Of a stretch of DNA of 64,000 bases, positions 53,091-64,000 are shown in pieces. The notes beneath the pieces were generated by a model. That model was not told where the DNA came from, did no database searches, and worked only from the letters and a program-made list of their open reading frames with translations. Position numbers and translations under genes: made by a program. The stretch comes from Bathynomus jamesi (lineage: Eukaryota > Arthropoda > Malacostraca > Isopoda > Cirolanidae). The stretch lies in assembly GCA_023014485.1 (NCBI GenBank), contig JAJOZX010000484.1:310001-374000 (forward strand), read 5' to 3'. Every line of letters starts with the position of its first letter. Position 1 is the first letter of the stretch.

Positions 53091-54640
53091 TATAGATTTT
53101 TTTGACATTTTCTGAGAAACTGGTTTTGAGAGCTTGTAAAAAAAAAACAGACCACAAGACTATCCTGTATTACTTTTTGTGAGAAATCATGAAACCTTTA
53201 TCCACCACCACAATAAAAGCAATAAAAGGTGAGTTATTTTTCCATCGATTTAGTGAAGGTTAGCTTTGTTTTATTGAAGAAAATTAGTTAAGCATGTATT
53301 TTTGCGTGCTTTATTCATATTTCCTCATCATTTCCCATGCTTTCACTTCGAAATATGAATTTTTTTTAAAAAAATTTAAATTGAAAAATGTTCATACTTT
53401 GAAGTGATTGCACAAGAAATGGTCAATTATGAATAGAGCACATAAAAACACAAGATTAACCGATTTGATGAAGTTTAAAAAACTAACCTTGTGCTTTTAA
53501 AAAATAAGGGAAAATAATTTTTTTCACTTTAATGATTTTTTTTAAAATTTCTCTACATTTTTCAAGAAACTCTGGTTAACACATCTTTTCTCTGGTATAG
53601 TCGCGCTTCTCAAACTGCAGTTCTTTCAAAGCCATGGTTGTGTGTGATGGGTGCAAATTACAGCACTTTCAATTAATTCAAAAAGTTCTGAATAATGATG
53701 CTGAAGCAATTGGAATACTCAGCAATCATGGTGTTCTCCCCCGTAGTCAAAAGTGTCCAGTGTGTTGTAAGCCTATGTCGTACAGGCTTGATAAAAAAGC
53801 TTTAGTCTGCTATTGGAAATTACGTAACAAAAAAAGTGGATGTACAGAATGCTGCATATTTTGTGGAAGTATTTCTCTTTAAATCTGCATGATTTGAGAA
53901 TACCAAAATGCATCCCAGTGTAAATTTACCTTTTATAAACACATTCTTGCAAAAATTTTTTAGTCAAAAGTACTGAGAGGATTTTTTAGAATTAATTCAT
54001 GAACTGTTGTGGACTGGAAATCATTTTGCTCTGAAGTTTGTATCAACTGGCTTAATAATCAAGAATCAATTGGGGTCCAGGTATTATTGTGGAAATTGAT
54101 GAGAGCAAATTTGGTAAATCTAAATACAATCAGGGACGTGAACTACAAGGTGGGGCTTTTTGGTAGAATTGAGTTTCAAAGTGAAAATTTCTTTTAACCA
54201 TTGGTGATCGGAGCAAAGAAACATTACTTCCACTTATACAATGCTTTATTTTCCTTGGGTCAATTGTCATTAGTGACTGCTGGAAGGCATACAGCCAGCT
54301 CTCTGATCTGGGTTATGAACACTGAACTGTGAATCATTCCAACAATTTTGTCAATCTTGAGAGTGGTGTGCATACGCAAAATATAAAGACTTTGGGAAGA
54401 TATAAAGGCATGGGTTTTGAGAGCTGGTAACAAAAAAAACTAACAGCAGTACTTTGCGCGCTACCTATTTCAAGCAGAACACAAAGACCACAAGACTATC
54501 TTGCATTATTTTTTTACAAGAAATCACAAAACTTTATCCACCACCCCAATAAAAGGTTAGTTATTTTTCCGTCATTTAAGTGAAGGTCAGGTTAGGTTCG
54601 TTTTAGTGAAGGTTAGGTTAGGTTTGGTTATATTGGTAAT
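53091..54640 (+). mobile_element. Merlin-like element region
   Basis: A decayed Merlin-type transposase lies between two direct copies of a segment of about 150 bp (53135-53250 and 54425-54600, sharing ACCACAAGACTATC and TTTATCCACCACC). Terminal inverted repeats were not identified, so boundaries are approximate. Confidence 0.5.
53634..54429 (+). pseudogene. Merlin (IS1016/ISXO2-like) transposase, broken
   Basis: ATG at 53634. The N-terminal zinc ribbon is visible: KCPVCCKPMSYRLDKKA followed by SGCTECC. After frame changes near 53880 and 54060 the DDE core reads GGPGIIVEIDESKFGKSKY (first catalytic residues, IDESKFG), then DRSKETLLPLIQCF, GSIVISDCWKAYSQL (second Asp, SDCWKAY) and VNHSNNFVNLESGVHTQN (third residue region). 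This matches the ISXO2-like transposase order of Merlin. Four or more frame breaks. Confidence 0.75.
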
Positions 54641-54924
54641 ATTTGGGAAAGGACCCAGTCACATCCTGTTACAACAATAACATATCCTGAATCTTCATTA
54701 AAAATTATGGTAAAACTTTACAAGACACCCGCATTGCCATGAAACATGCTAAAGTAACAAAACATACCATATATCAATCGATAGAGCAGAAAAAATGGTG
54801 CAAGCAGCTGTATATCATTTTGAAAATATTAGAAAATAAAGTTATGATACTTTGAAGCAGTCTTTTTTAGCAATATTTAGCGACAGTTTGAGATATATCT
54901 AGCAACATCTACCAATATTTTTAG

Positions 54925-57900
54925 TAGGGATGTGCCAATAGTATCTGTAGTATCAGCCTTTTTTTTTAGTATTGGTATCGGCAAGGTGAAAATATGGCCG
55001 ATACTCCGATACTTTTCTACTTTATTTATTGTGAGATTCAAGACAAAGTTATGTTTAATGACAGTAATTGATTAACATAGATATTATTATATTATCATAT
55101 TATTATTAATTATTATAGTGCTCCTACATTAACAGTACTCCTACCCTAACACCGGCTTTTCCAATCCATACCATAATCTTGCAAATATTGCTCTTATTTC
55201 ACCTTCCAACTGAAAAAGACAAGAGTTCTATGTAGCATGCAAATTTGGACCTTATACCATAATAAATAAGGTTCATTTTAGCCTGCCAAACTTGGTCTCA
55301 AGTGCCTCTGTAACTCGCATGAAGCAAAGTTCTGATGGTCATTTCATAGACCACTAGTGAAATTTTGGCCAATTTACATTTCAAACCAGTATAATACAGT
55401 TTCTTATGAGATAAATATGGTAAATAATGATAAATATAGTCAGCTGAAAATGACGCTGAACCACAAATTTCCAGCATTTCTAAATTAGCAAATTAAAATG
55501 AGAAGTGTTTCACCGATGGTGTCTGTATCACCTATTAGGCTATCTCAAATCTAAAAATTGCAATGTTTGCATGTGTAGTATTTATAATTTCCTATAATAA
55601 TATGGGCATATTAAAATATTGGTTTTATAACTTTTATTACTGTGTGTGCTTACGTATTCTTTCAAAGAGCTATGATACAATACACTACACTGCTAAATTG
55701 ACCAATGCCCACTAGTGGGGTTCAGGGAAGGAGTGTTAGGCAATGGGAAAGTGGAGCTCTCACGCTGCATGTTAGTTTGACTGCACCAGCCACGGAGTGT
55801 CACATGTCATCTTATGCGCAGTGACAAATGTGCTGAGTGCTGACACTGCTGAAGCTGATAAATCTTGCATTCTGCTTTGTCATCATGGCTTCTACTAGTC
55901 AAAGAAGTACATCCTCTCTCATCTGGAAGTATTTCGACATAGATGAAAACAACGAGTCTAAAGTAGTCTGCAAAGAATGCAAGAAATTGTCACATGGAGG
56001 AAGAGGGGAAATCTTTTAATACAACAAATCTTAAAAAACACCTGCAAAGCAAACACAAGGAGAAGAATGAAGAATTAAATAAAGAAGGAGAGAGGCTACG
56101 GAACAAGAGGAAACTGGAGGGATATTTCAACAAACCTGCAAAAAAAAGAATAGTGGCGCATCAACATCAAGTTCTACAAATGAAATTCAAATAACTCTGG
56201 ATGAAACTTATGTTCGGAAGCAAATTTGGGACATCAATAATCCCCAGTCGCAAACCATTCACAAAGCCATTGGAGAAATGATTGCTGCTGACTGCCAACC
56301 ATATTCTATTGTTGAAGACGTTGGATTTGAAAGACTAATAAAGAAGCTAAAACCTAATTATGAGTTGCTTGGAAGAAAGTATTTCTCTACAAAAATTGTT
56401 CCCAATATTCACACACAAGTACTGGATAAGGTCAAGACTGCATTGGAAGAAGCAGAGAACATCAGTTTTACTACTGACATTTGGACACGCAGCTCAGATA
56501 CGGCTTTTATTAGCCTAACAGCACATTGTATCAACATCAATTTTGAGTAAAAAACTCTTGTAGTTAGAGTTGCACCTTTTCCAGGATCCCATACTGCTTC
56601 AAACATTGCTAAGGTGATCGAAAGTGTTGTTCAGGAATTTAAAATCCTAGAAGATTCATGTTTTTGTACAGGATAATGGAGCTAATATCATCCGAGGTAT
56701 TCAAGACACAGGCTATGCTAGTCTCTTGTGCTTCCTCCACTCTCTACAACTCATGGTTCATGACTATTTTCGAACAACGAATAGTTAAGGATATGATTGC
56801 AAGTTGCAAGCAAATAGTTGGACATTTCAGCCATTCAGCACTTGCATACAACAAACTAACTGCACTACAGAAACAGCATGACTTGCCTGAACACAAACTG
56901 ATACAGGATGTTCCAACTCGGTGGAACAGCACCTATTTCATGATTGAGCGTATGTTTGAGCAAAAAACTGCAATTGCCAACTACTGCCTTGATACTCCCA
57001 ACCTCCCTGTATTTGATGCCAACAAGTGGACTTTGATTGGGAAGTTTACTGAGCTGCTGAAAATATTTCACAAAATTACTGTTCAGTTGAGTGAAAGGTC
57101 TGCTACTATCTCAGAAATAATACCTCAATTAAAGTTTCTACAAGTCTTCATAGCAAAAGCATCAACTGACATCAGATTCTTTGGACTTGGAAGTACTCTT
57201 TCAGCTATTAACGCATCAATGAAGAGTCGCTTTGAATGCTATCTGGATGATTACAATCCAACACCAGCCACATACCTAGACCACAGATATAAGACCTCTT
57301 TGTTCCAAAATAAATCGTGAAGATTCCAAAATGCATGCAAGAAAGCAACCTGGAGAGAGCAATGATAGATAGCATCAAGAAAAGGAGAAGCTGTTCAAGA
57401 GGAAGAAAGTGGACATACAAGTACTATGAGTGAAGAAAATATGCAAGAGACTGCGAGTGCTTCTGACAACATTAGCTATAAGTGATGAGTTCAGTGAATT
57501 TGCCTTTGACAAGTGCATGGACCAATTGGTTCAAGAGGACCGTGATGATAGTGAGGGAAGTGGAACAAAAAAAATCAACTCCAGGAAGTTCATCTAAGAA
57601 TAAGCAGCACTGCACATCATTATTTCTGATTAAAGATGAAATGACCAAGTATCAAATGTTGGAATTACAATCATGGGATGGAGACCGTTTAAAGTGGTGG
57701 AAACAGAATGCAGTTACACTTCCAACATTAAGCCATCTTGCAAATAAGTACCTGTCTTCTCCCCCTTCATCAACTGAAAGTGAGAGGTTGTTAGCACTGG
57801 GGGGCAATATTTACACTCTACACAGGAATCATCTAAGTGCAGAAAGAGGCGAAATGTTAATGTTCCTTAACTATAACTTACGAATTTTTGATTTTGATTA

Positions 57901-58478
57901 TTAAGAATATTTTTAATGTTTAATTATCCACATGGTTCTAATTTCTATTAATCTTAATTATTTACTTTAAAATTAGAAAAAAAAATTTTATATCTTAGTA
58001 TCTTATAGTGGAATTTTTCATTTTGCAATTTGCTCAAAATTTTAGTTCTTTTGTGATTAAAGGAAGAAAACATTATCTTTTGTGTTTTATTTATTATTCA
58101 CACATTGCAGATTAACAAGTCAACTTAGTCAAGAAATATTGTTATTCCCTAGGGACATGCTTGGTAGTTGAGGTCATGGAAACTATCCTCAGCTCAGCAT
58201 TGTACAGGAAGTTACACTCCCAGGGTCCTGACTACTGAGCTAAACAAACAGGTGGATACTGGATAAAAGTTCATAAAACTATATTCTATTTCAATTTTGA
58301 CAGTATGACTATTTAAATTTTTTTGAACTGTTAATTTCATCCAATAACTGTCTCCAACTTCCCCTATTTCTAATATTAAAATAAAAGTAACTTTTTTTTT
58401 ATAATTTAACAGATTAAGCATTAATCAAAAAGTATCAGCATCGGTTGAAAAGTGGGTATTGGTATCAGCACATCTCTA
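54925..58478 (+). mobile_element. hAT transposon with perfect 8-bp target duplication
   Basis: 3554 bp, TIRs TAGGGATGTGCCAATA / complement of TATCAGCACATCTCTA, flanked by ATTTTTAG (54917-54924, 58479-58486). Subterminal GTATCGG-type motifs. Related termini are seen at 17604-17700. Confidence 0.9.
55885..57904 (+). pseudogene. BED-finger hAT transposase, broken
   Basis: ATG at 55885: MASTSQRSTSSLIWKYFDID, BED zinc finger CKECKK ... NTTNLKKHLQSKH. Then VRKQIWDINNPQSQTIHKAI, DVGFERLIKKLKP, the catalytic-core start FTTDIWTRSS (first Asp), HDLPEHKLIQDVPTRWNSTY (the hAT helical-domain signature) and near the end SSPPSSTESERLLALGGNIY, the dimerisation domain, stop at about 57902. At least five changes of frame or stops (around 56010, 56190, 56550, 56690, 57320, 57480). 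Structure is complete from finger to C-terminus, but inactive. Confidence 0.85.
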
Positions 58479-58863
58479 ATTTTTAGCAATTATTGGCATA
58501 TCTAGCAACATTTGGCAACCCCTTAGTTGCCACACCATTCAATTACTCCATTAGGTCAGATTTGGTCAGTTTGTGTTTTGTTGATGAGGCATAAAGATGG
58601 ATTGTTGCAGGGCCGGATCCAGACCTCAAATCTGACCATGGCACACTTCACCTTCACTGGGGAGGGGGTCTTGCCCAACCCACCAGGGCTTCACTAAAAA
58701 AAAAAATAGTTGTCTTGAAAGTATCATTGGCAGCAATAGTTATAGTAAGTATGTTTTCAGTGTGAAAGGATTTCTACAAAAATAAATGAAGTACAAGAAT
58801 TTATAATATTTATTTAATTTTATCTAACTGCAAAATTAGTCGCATATATATTTTATTACAAAT

Positions 58864-59320
58864 TTAATCTTTCATGACATCCAATAACTCCCTACAACGT
58901 AGCTGAAATTTCGCAAATTCATCCACTATTGTAGGCACGTCTAATTTCATTGAATAATGAACATTCATAAGGGCTAGTGCATTGAGTCTATCTTGGCCCA
59001 TGGTAGTGCAGATATATATTTTGAGCCTCCTCAAGGCTGAAACAGATCTTTCGCATTCACATGTAACAGGTACTACTGCTAGCACTTTCATAGCAGCCAC
59101 TATATTGGGGAAGAGAATGCTATCTGTCACAAGCAGTGTTTCCTGGATAGTGGCCAAGATGTCCTTTCCAGCATCATCATGTTTATTCCAGTGGTATTGC
59201 CAAACATCTAATTAACCAGTGAGTGAACCAAAGTTTGGGAGGTCATCTTTGTACTGCTCGCAGAATGCTGTGAAATCAGTCTGCCAGTTATCTGGACTTG
59301 CAATTACCTTGGCAAGAATA
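58864..59320 (-). pseudogene. outer hAT transposase, C-terminal domain
   Basis: Minus-strand frame reads ASPDNWQTDFTAFCEQYKDD, after a stop WQYHWNKHDDAGKDILATIQ, then FPNIVAAMKVLAVVPVTCEC and ERSVSALRRLKIYI, followed by ALALMNVHYSMKLD. The CECERSVSALRRLK motif is the hAT dimerisation signature. One stop (about 59210). Immediately upstream the inner hAT begins. Confidence 0.8.
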
Positions 59321-59528
59321 ACTGTGACCAGGGCCAGATTAAGACCTTTAGAGGCCCTAAGCACTTAAAAGATTTTGGTGCCCCATATATATGTAATTCA
59401 AAATATAAACAAAAATAAACCATAAAATAAAATTTTATTTTTTGAAATGAAACAAAACTTACAGTAAGATGGAAAATAATATTTATTTTTGTATACTTCC
59501 ACTTCATTTATATTTGAAAAGTTTTCTC

Positions 59529-61936
59529 CTACTTTTTTTTAATTGCAAAGTCTTTGATCAGATCCTCAAAACTAATCTTACGTAACACATCTGCTTCTAT
59601 ACTTAGTAGAGATAAGGCATCCAGCCTGCCTTGTTGCATAGTTATTCTGTTGGTATTTTTAATATACTTCAACTGAGAAAATGAACGCTCAGCTGAGCAA
59701 TTTGTGACCATTAATGTTAAAAATATACGAAAGGCAATTTCTACATTTGGGAAGGCACACTCAATATTGTCTTCTACAATTATTTTATAAAGTTCAGCAT
59801 GACTGAATCTTGTTTTTACATTTTTTTTGCACTGAACTTATGGCACACATATGAGTGAAACTGCTGAAGCTCAGCAGAGAAATTAGTGTTCAAGTCCTCT
59901 GGGTAAGCATCAATCATCTTTTTACAACCCTGAGAATACCTTTCAATTTCAGTAGATGATGAAGTGGTGACATTATGTGGCACATCACTTAGAAAAGAAA
60001 ATATCTCTGGTATTTCTTTGTATATCTCCTCTTCTTCTCATCTCAGTTTCAAGTTTGTCAACAATTGTGTAAAAGGTGGTGATAAGAAATTTATCTCTGG
60101 CATTCAGATATACTTCTGGTGCATCTCCGTCATTGGGTACCTTCTTTCTGATACGTTTGCGAGTTTGAGCTGCCTTGTAATCAACATCTGGTAGCATTTC
60201 CTTTGTAGCTGCTTCATATCTTTCAAATTCATCTCGTGAAGTGCACAGTTGGTCAGCTAATGATCCATACAGATCTGCACATGTTTTTAAGTTCACATCC
60301 TTATTCTGTAGAACTTTGCTTACTCTATGAAAATTTTGCAAAATCTCATCCCAAAAATTCAACATAAAAACGAATTCTAGCTCTTGCATCTTATTTGCAA
60401 TATTATTTGCTTCTCTTCTAGTGTCTCCCTTTTGTGACTGGTCTTCAGCTATACATTCTAACGCTTCTAAAATTTTAAGGAAAGCTTTCAAAATTGCTGC
60501 TGTTGCCATAGCATGTGCCTCCCATCTGGTATCAGAGAGGGATTTTAAGACACTTTCATTTCCAATACAACCTTTAAGAATTTCCCACCTGCTGGTTGAG
60601 GCTAAAAAAAAGGTATAGAGCAACTGCACTGTAGAGAAGAAATTAACCGCCTCTTGACAGCAGTCAACAGCACTTCGGCCTACCAGATTTAGTGAATGGG
60701 CTGCACAGGGCACATATATAGCAAACTTGTTTGTTTCTAAAATTTTTGCTGCATCCCCTTATAACGCCCAGACATGTTGGCAGCGTTGTCGTTTGATTGA
60801 CCCCTACATTTTGAAAAGTTTAGCTTACAAACTTCACGTAAGTACTGCAACACCTGATTTGCCATTTCCTCACCAGTATGGCTTTTCATTTTCAGAAAGG
60901 TTAAAAAGCGTTCAATAGGCTGTCCATCTTTTAAGTACCTAAGTACAACACTTAACTGATCGATGTGATAGATCTGGTGTTGAATCAACTGACAAACTAA
61001 AATAACCAGAAGATTTTACTTCGTCAACAATGAGTGCGTGGACCTTTTGAGCCATTAGTTGAATGAGTTCCTCACAGGTGGTTTTGGACAGGTAAGGAGG
61101 ATTTCCTTTGCCAGAATTTCCATATTTCAAAATGTGACCTGCTAAAAATGGATCAAACCGGCTTATGAGCTCAAGCAGCCCTAAAAAATTCCCATTCTGC
61201 AATGATCCAAATGTGAGACATTTTTAGGAGCAAACAGTTTACAAACATAACAGTAAACTGATCCTGTTGATGGTGAATACAATAACCACTCTCTCTTGTA
61301 TTTCTCACCATTGGCTTTTGTCCCAACGAAAAGTTTTTGTGAACAGTATCTTGCTGGTTTGCCACTACTGAAATGCCGGTAAGACTTGTCAAATGGCCCA
61401 TTGTGGTGTTGACAGTCACTGGGTCCACAAGCAATCCAATAAGCCACATCATCAGCAGAGAAATCAAGCCACAACCCTGGATCTTTTGCTATATTTACTT
61501 CATCTTCTGCAGACTGATTCATTTCACCACCATCACCATGGTCCACTAAACTTTCATTTTCAGCAATTATTTCAACCCCAGAATGTCTTGTAAAGCAACT
61601 TGAATCAACATTTGCAGTAGAGGTATCAAGAGAATTTACAGGCAAAGTGAGATCAGTAGTGAGACATGTGGTAGATGAACCTGCTTGTGACACCTCGGTG
61701 ATTCCAACGTCATCATATTTTGATTTTGAAGTGATCAAAGTGGTATTTGTGTCCACTTCTGATGACGGAGATTGGTTTTGATTCAGAATCGGTATATCAT
61801 GTTGACGTTGTGGTCGTGGAACTTGTGTGAAGAAATCAGTCAGCTTTGCAGTCTTGGACTCTAAATCCAAAGTCTTCTCTTGTTTCTCTTTTGATAGTTT
61901 TCGCTTTTGTGCACCACTTAACTGAACACGTTTCAT
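59529..61936 (-). pseudogene. inner hAT transposase (TTF zinc finger), broken
   Basis: ATG at 61936: MKRVQLSGAQKRKLSKEKQ, preceded by a good 3' splice site, so a 5' non-coding exon is likely. TTF/ZMYM finger region: DPGLWLDFSADDVAYWIACG ... WLLYSPSTGSVYCYVCKLFA. A deletion removes the segment before QNGNFLGLLELISRFDPFLA. Core: FSLSVDSTPDLSH (first Asp), FLTFLKMKSHTGEEMA, CRGQSNDNAANMSGRYKGMQ, PCAAHSLNLVGRSA (second Asp region, DNAANMSG), then SLSDTRWEAHAMAT. C-terminus: VTNCSAERSFSQLKYIKNTN. At least four frame changes. Nearly the whole domain order is readable. Confidence 0.85.
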
Positions 61937-63090
61937 CTTGGCTCTTGGGGTCTGTAAAATACAGAAATAAAAAGAATATTTTATTTGTATATTATGTGGC
62001 AATCAACACAGTTACACATCACAATCTTGGCTTTGTTCTTTTATTCTCAGAAAGACAAAATGGGAACCGTACACAACCAAAGTGGCAATTTAAATATAAG
62101 TGGCAATTAAATATAACTCAACCAAAATATCAACTCGAAATGTTGAATACAAATCAAATCGAAAGAAGGAACCGAAACCTATAAAATAAAAATACTTAAC
62201 ATTAGAATTAATAATACGCAATCTATAAAAATATCAATATTAACATTTCACTATTAACGAGCCACATTTTATATTTACATTTATTTATTTAAAACAATAT
62301 TTAATTATAGGAAATATGAACATTTGTTTAGGGCCTAAATTGTCCTAACTACGTTTGTTGTTATATATACACATTACAAATTATTCACTCTGGTTATTAC
62401 AATCTAAATTCTTTTATACTGTTATGACAATAGATAAATAAATTATAAAATATTGTTATATATACAAATAAAGTACACTTCATAGACTTACCCTAGAGAA
62501 GAAGAGAGAGCAACAGATAAACTTCTTCAACGCTAATTAACTTAGGTCAGTATATTCTTATTATAATGGCCGTGATAAATATCACTTGATACAACAGCAA
62601 TATAGAGAGTTTATAGTTTTTTATTTTAATATTAATTTATATTACAATTCTATAAACCTAAATCTTTCTGTAAAACAATACCAAATGATTATGTAAAATA
62701 TATATTTAATATTATATGCACAAATCACACGTTCAGAATAACTTCCTATAGCACACGAAAATATTTAATCTATATGTATTTTTAATATGGCGCTCAAAGA
62801 TTTGATATAAACAAAATAATAACGCAAAGCGTAAAGTATGTGATTATAACGAAATATATTTATTCTCTCAAAAGGGTTGTTGTTCACTACAAATTCAAAC
62901 AATGAAAAAAAATAAATACTATATATGAATATATATAATTCAGTTTTCAACAGCTTATAGGCTATAAGCAGCGATTATAATAGTATAATAAATCCATGGT
63001 AAATCCAACAATGGAAAATTTCTGTGGTGCCCCCCTTCCCTTGATGCCCTAAGCACGGGCTTATTTTGCTTAATGGTTAATCCAGCCCTG
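61937..63090. other. 5' non-coding part of the inner hAT
   Basis: AT-rich sequence between the transposase start and the right terminus; no other frame is convincing. Confidence 0.5.
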
Positions 63091-63098
63091 ACTGTGAC

Positions 63099-63448
63099 AA
63101 CAGTAATAACACATTTTTAGCATTATATGGAACAGTGAAGTTATTAAGAAATAATTGGCTGAACTCATAACTACTGTCCAACTTCCTTAATAACAGATAA
63201 ATATCATGCTCTTACTTGGCAAATTAATAATTTTGTTAGTAAATAGCATAACTGATGCTGGATTCTTAAATATGAAAACATTATTTTTGAAAAATAAATG
63301 GGATGAATGTTACTAGACTGGTTCCACTTAGAAAATTTTTTAAAAATCAGAAAAGTTCAGTGTGATTAATATCAATCTATTAATTTAAAAAATTTATTGA
63401 ATTTGCTTAAGGCATTGCATGACCATCATGATAAAGTTATTCACACAA
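63099..63448. other. outer hAT sequence without readable coding
   Basis: Short minus-strand stretches (for example LLRKLDSSYEFSQLF) may be decayed coding or intron; nothing firm. Confidence 0.35.
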
Positions 63449-64000
63449 TCAGATATAGATACTTATAAATGATTTTATATGACTTTTACTATTGACAGAA
63501 AATACTTGAGTTCGCGAGTGATTGAGATCTTTTTTTTGTTCTCCATTACATGGGTAGCAAGAGCCAAGATTAATTGTATGTGAACAGGCTGAACTTTGTC
63601 TAGGTGAGTAGCTTTGAAACCAGCAGTGAATGTTATGACTTGGCGATGGAATTCTGACTGAGTTGTGTTCAGCAAGCTTTGTTGAGGCTGATTTCCAGTT
63701 AGTGTGAGGAGACTTATAGAGCTTGTCCAGCTTACTACTGTTGTGTCCAGTTGCCACTCCAAAAAGCACGTATGGTAAGCAGAAGGCACCATTCACAGAA
63801 GGTGAATATGCCAACCAGTGATATAGATTGAGACTCTCTGTTGAACCCTCGAGGTCTACCATGGTTGTAGGTTGTTTGTGAGAACTTATATCCCCTGGGT
63901 GGAGTCCAGTGTTTGGTCAGCAAGTCAAACTTTTCTATGTCTGAGAGTTGACTGATTGTCTGATAATGCCATCCGATGTCAAGGGTCAGATCCAGCTGTG
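63449..64000 (-). pseudogene. outer hAT transposase, N-terminal TTF/ZMYM finger region (right edge partial)
   Basis: From the right edge leftwards the minus strand reads TLDIGWHYQTISQLSDIEKF, then KHWTPPRGYKF, the motif that opens the TTF-type finger. Next frame: LNLYHWLAYSPSVNGAFCL, YVLFGVATGHNSSKLDKLY and NWKSASTKLAEHNS. It then shifts to SEFHRQVITFTAGFKATHLD at about 63640. This is the finger and following helix of the ZMYM/TTF hAT family. The catalytic core is missing between here and 59320, so the outer element was already deleted or has lost it. Confidence 0.7.

Larger units (their letters stand above)
59329..63090 (-). mobile_element. inner TTF/ZMYM-type hAT with 8-bp target duplication
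   Basis: 3762 bp. Ends CAGGGCCAGATTAAG and the complement of TTAATCCAGCCCTG, flanked by identical ACTGTGAC (59321-59328, 63091-63098). It is inserted in another hAT of the same broad type and orientation. Confidence 0.95.
58608..64000 (-). mobile_element. zinc-finger (TTF/ZMYM-type) hAT, outer element, right end outside window
   Basis: Left terminus CAGGGCCGGATCCAG at 58608. The C-terminal coding part is at 58864-59320 and the N-terminal part at 63449-64000, both on the minus strand, separated by a complete inner hAT (59329-63090). The right terminus and target duplication are outside the window. Confidence 0.65.

Overview
The window reads as nuclear DNA of an animal, most likely an arthropod and plausibly a decapod crustacean. 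It is AT-rich, has long TA microsatellites, no operons, and is packed with eukaryotic transposable elements (mariner/Tc1, pogo/Tigger, hAT, Merlin, Penelope, LINE, LTR) in nested layers. The host call rests on this repeat spectrum and is inference.

One host gene can be supported. Three exons on the minus strand (41360-41132, 39457-39314, 4781-4601) have consensus splice sites and join in compatible phases into one stretch of the tetratricopeptide/CxxxC N-terminal domain of the CRTAP / prolyl 3-hydroxylase (leprecan) family of ER collagen-modifying proteins. The 5' and 3' ends of the gene lie outside the window. The intron between the second and third exon is about 34.5 kb and holds most of the mobile elements described here.

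Layout: 1-3.5 kb, a hAT end, a small MITE, and a near-identical 456-bp tandem array that flips orientation at about 2288. 3.5-8.2 kb, a Penelope endonuclease fragment, host exon, and a LINE split by a second LINE and tRNA-derived SINEs. 8.4-12.3 kb, pogo and hAT elements. 12.3-20.7 kb, mostly featureless AT-rich DNA with Tc1 and hAT remnants. 20.7-32.5 kb, a mariner split by a 9.5-kb Ty3/gypsy-like LTR element (4-bp target duplication), itself carrying a Tc1 element, followed by a DD41D mariner. 33-38 kb, hAT, pogo, mariner, Tc1 and hAT non-autonomous elements. 38-41.4 kb, two host exons. 41.6-48.7 kb, LINE fragments, foldback elements and a hAT-like pseudogene. 49-54.6 kb, a second copy of the mariner in opposite orientation, one hAT and three pogo MITEs, and a Merlin relic. 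54.9-64 kb, a 3.55-kb hAT with perfect target duplication, then a zinc-finger hAT interrupted by another complete hAT.

The most unusual content is the LTR element: between RNase H and integrase it encodes an OTU-like cysteine-protease fold whose nucleophile position reads Ser, followed in the same frame by a full retropepsin-like domain. The remains of a second retropepsin lie in the usual place before reverse transcriptase. The second unusual item is the inverted 456-bp array, whose unit carries five consecutive hairpins, a TATA box and a polyadenylation signal.
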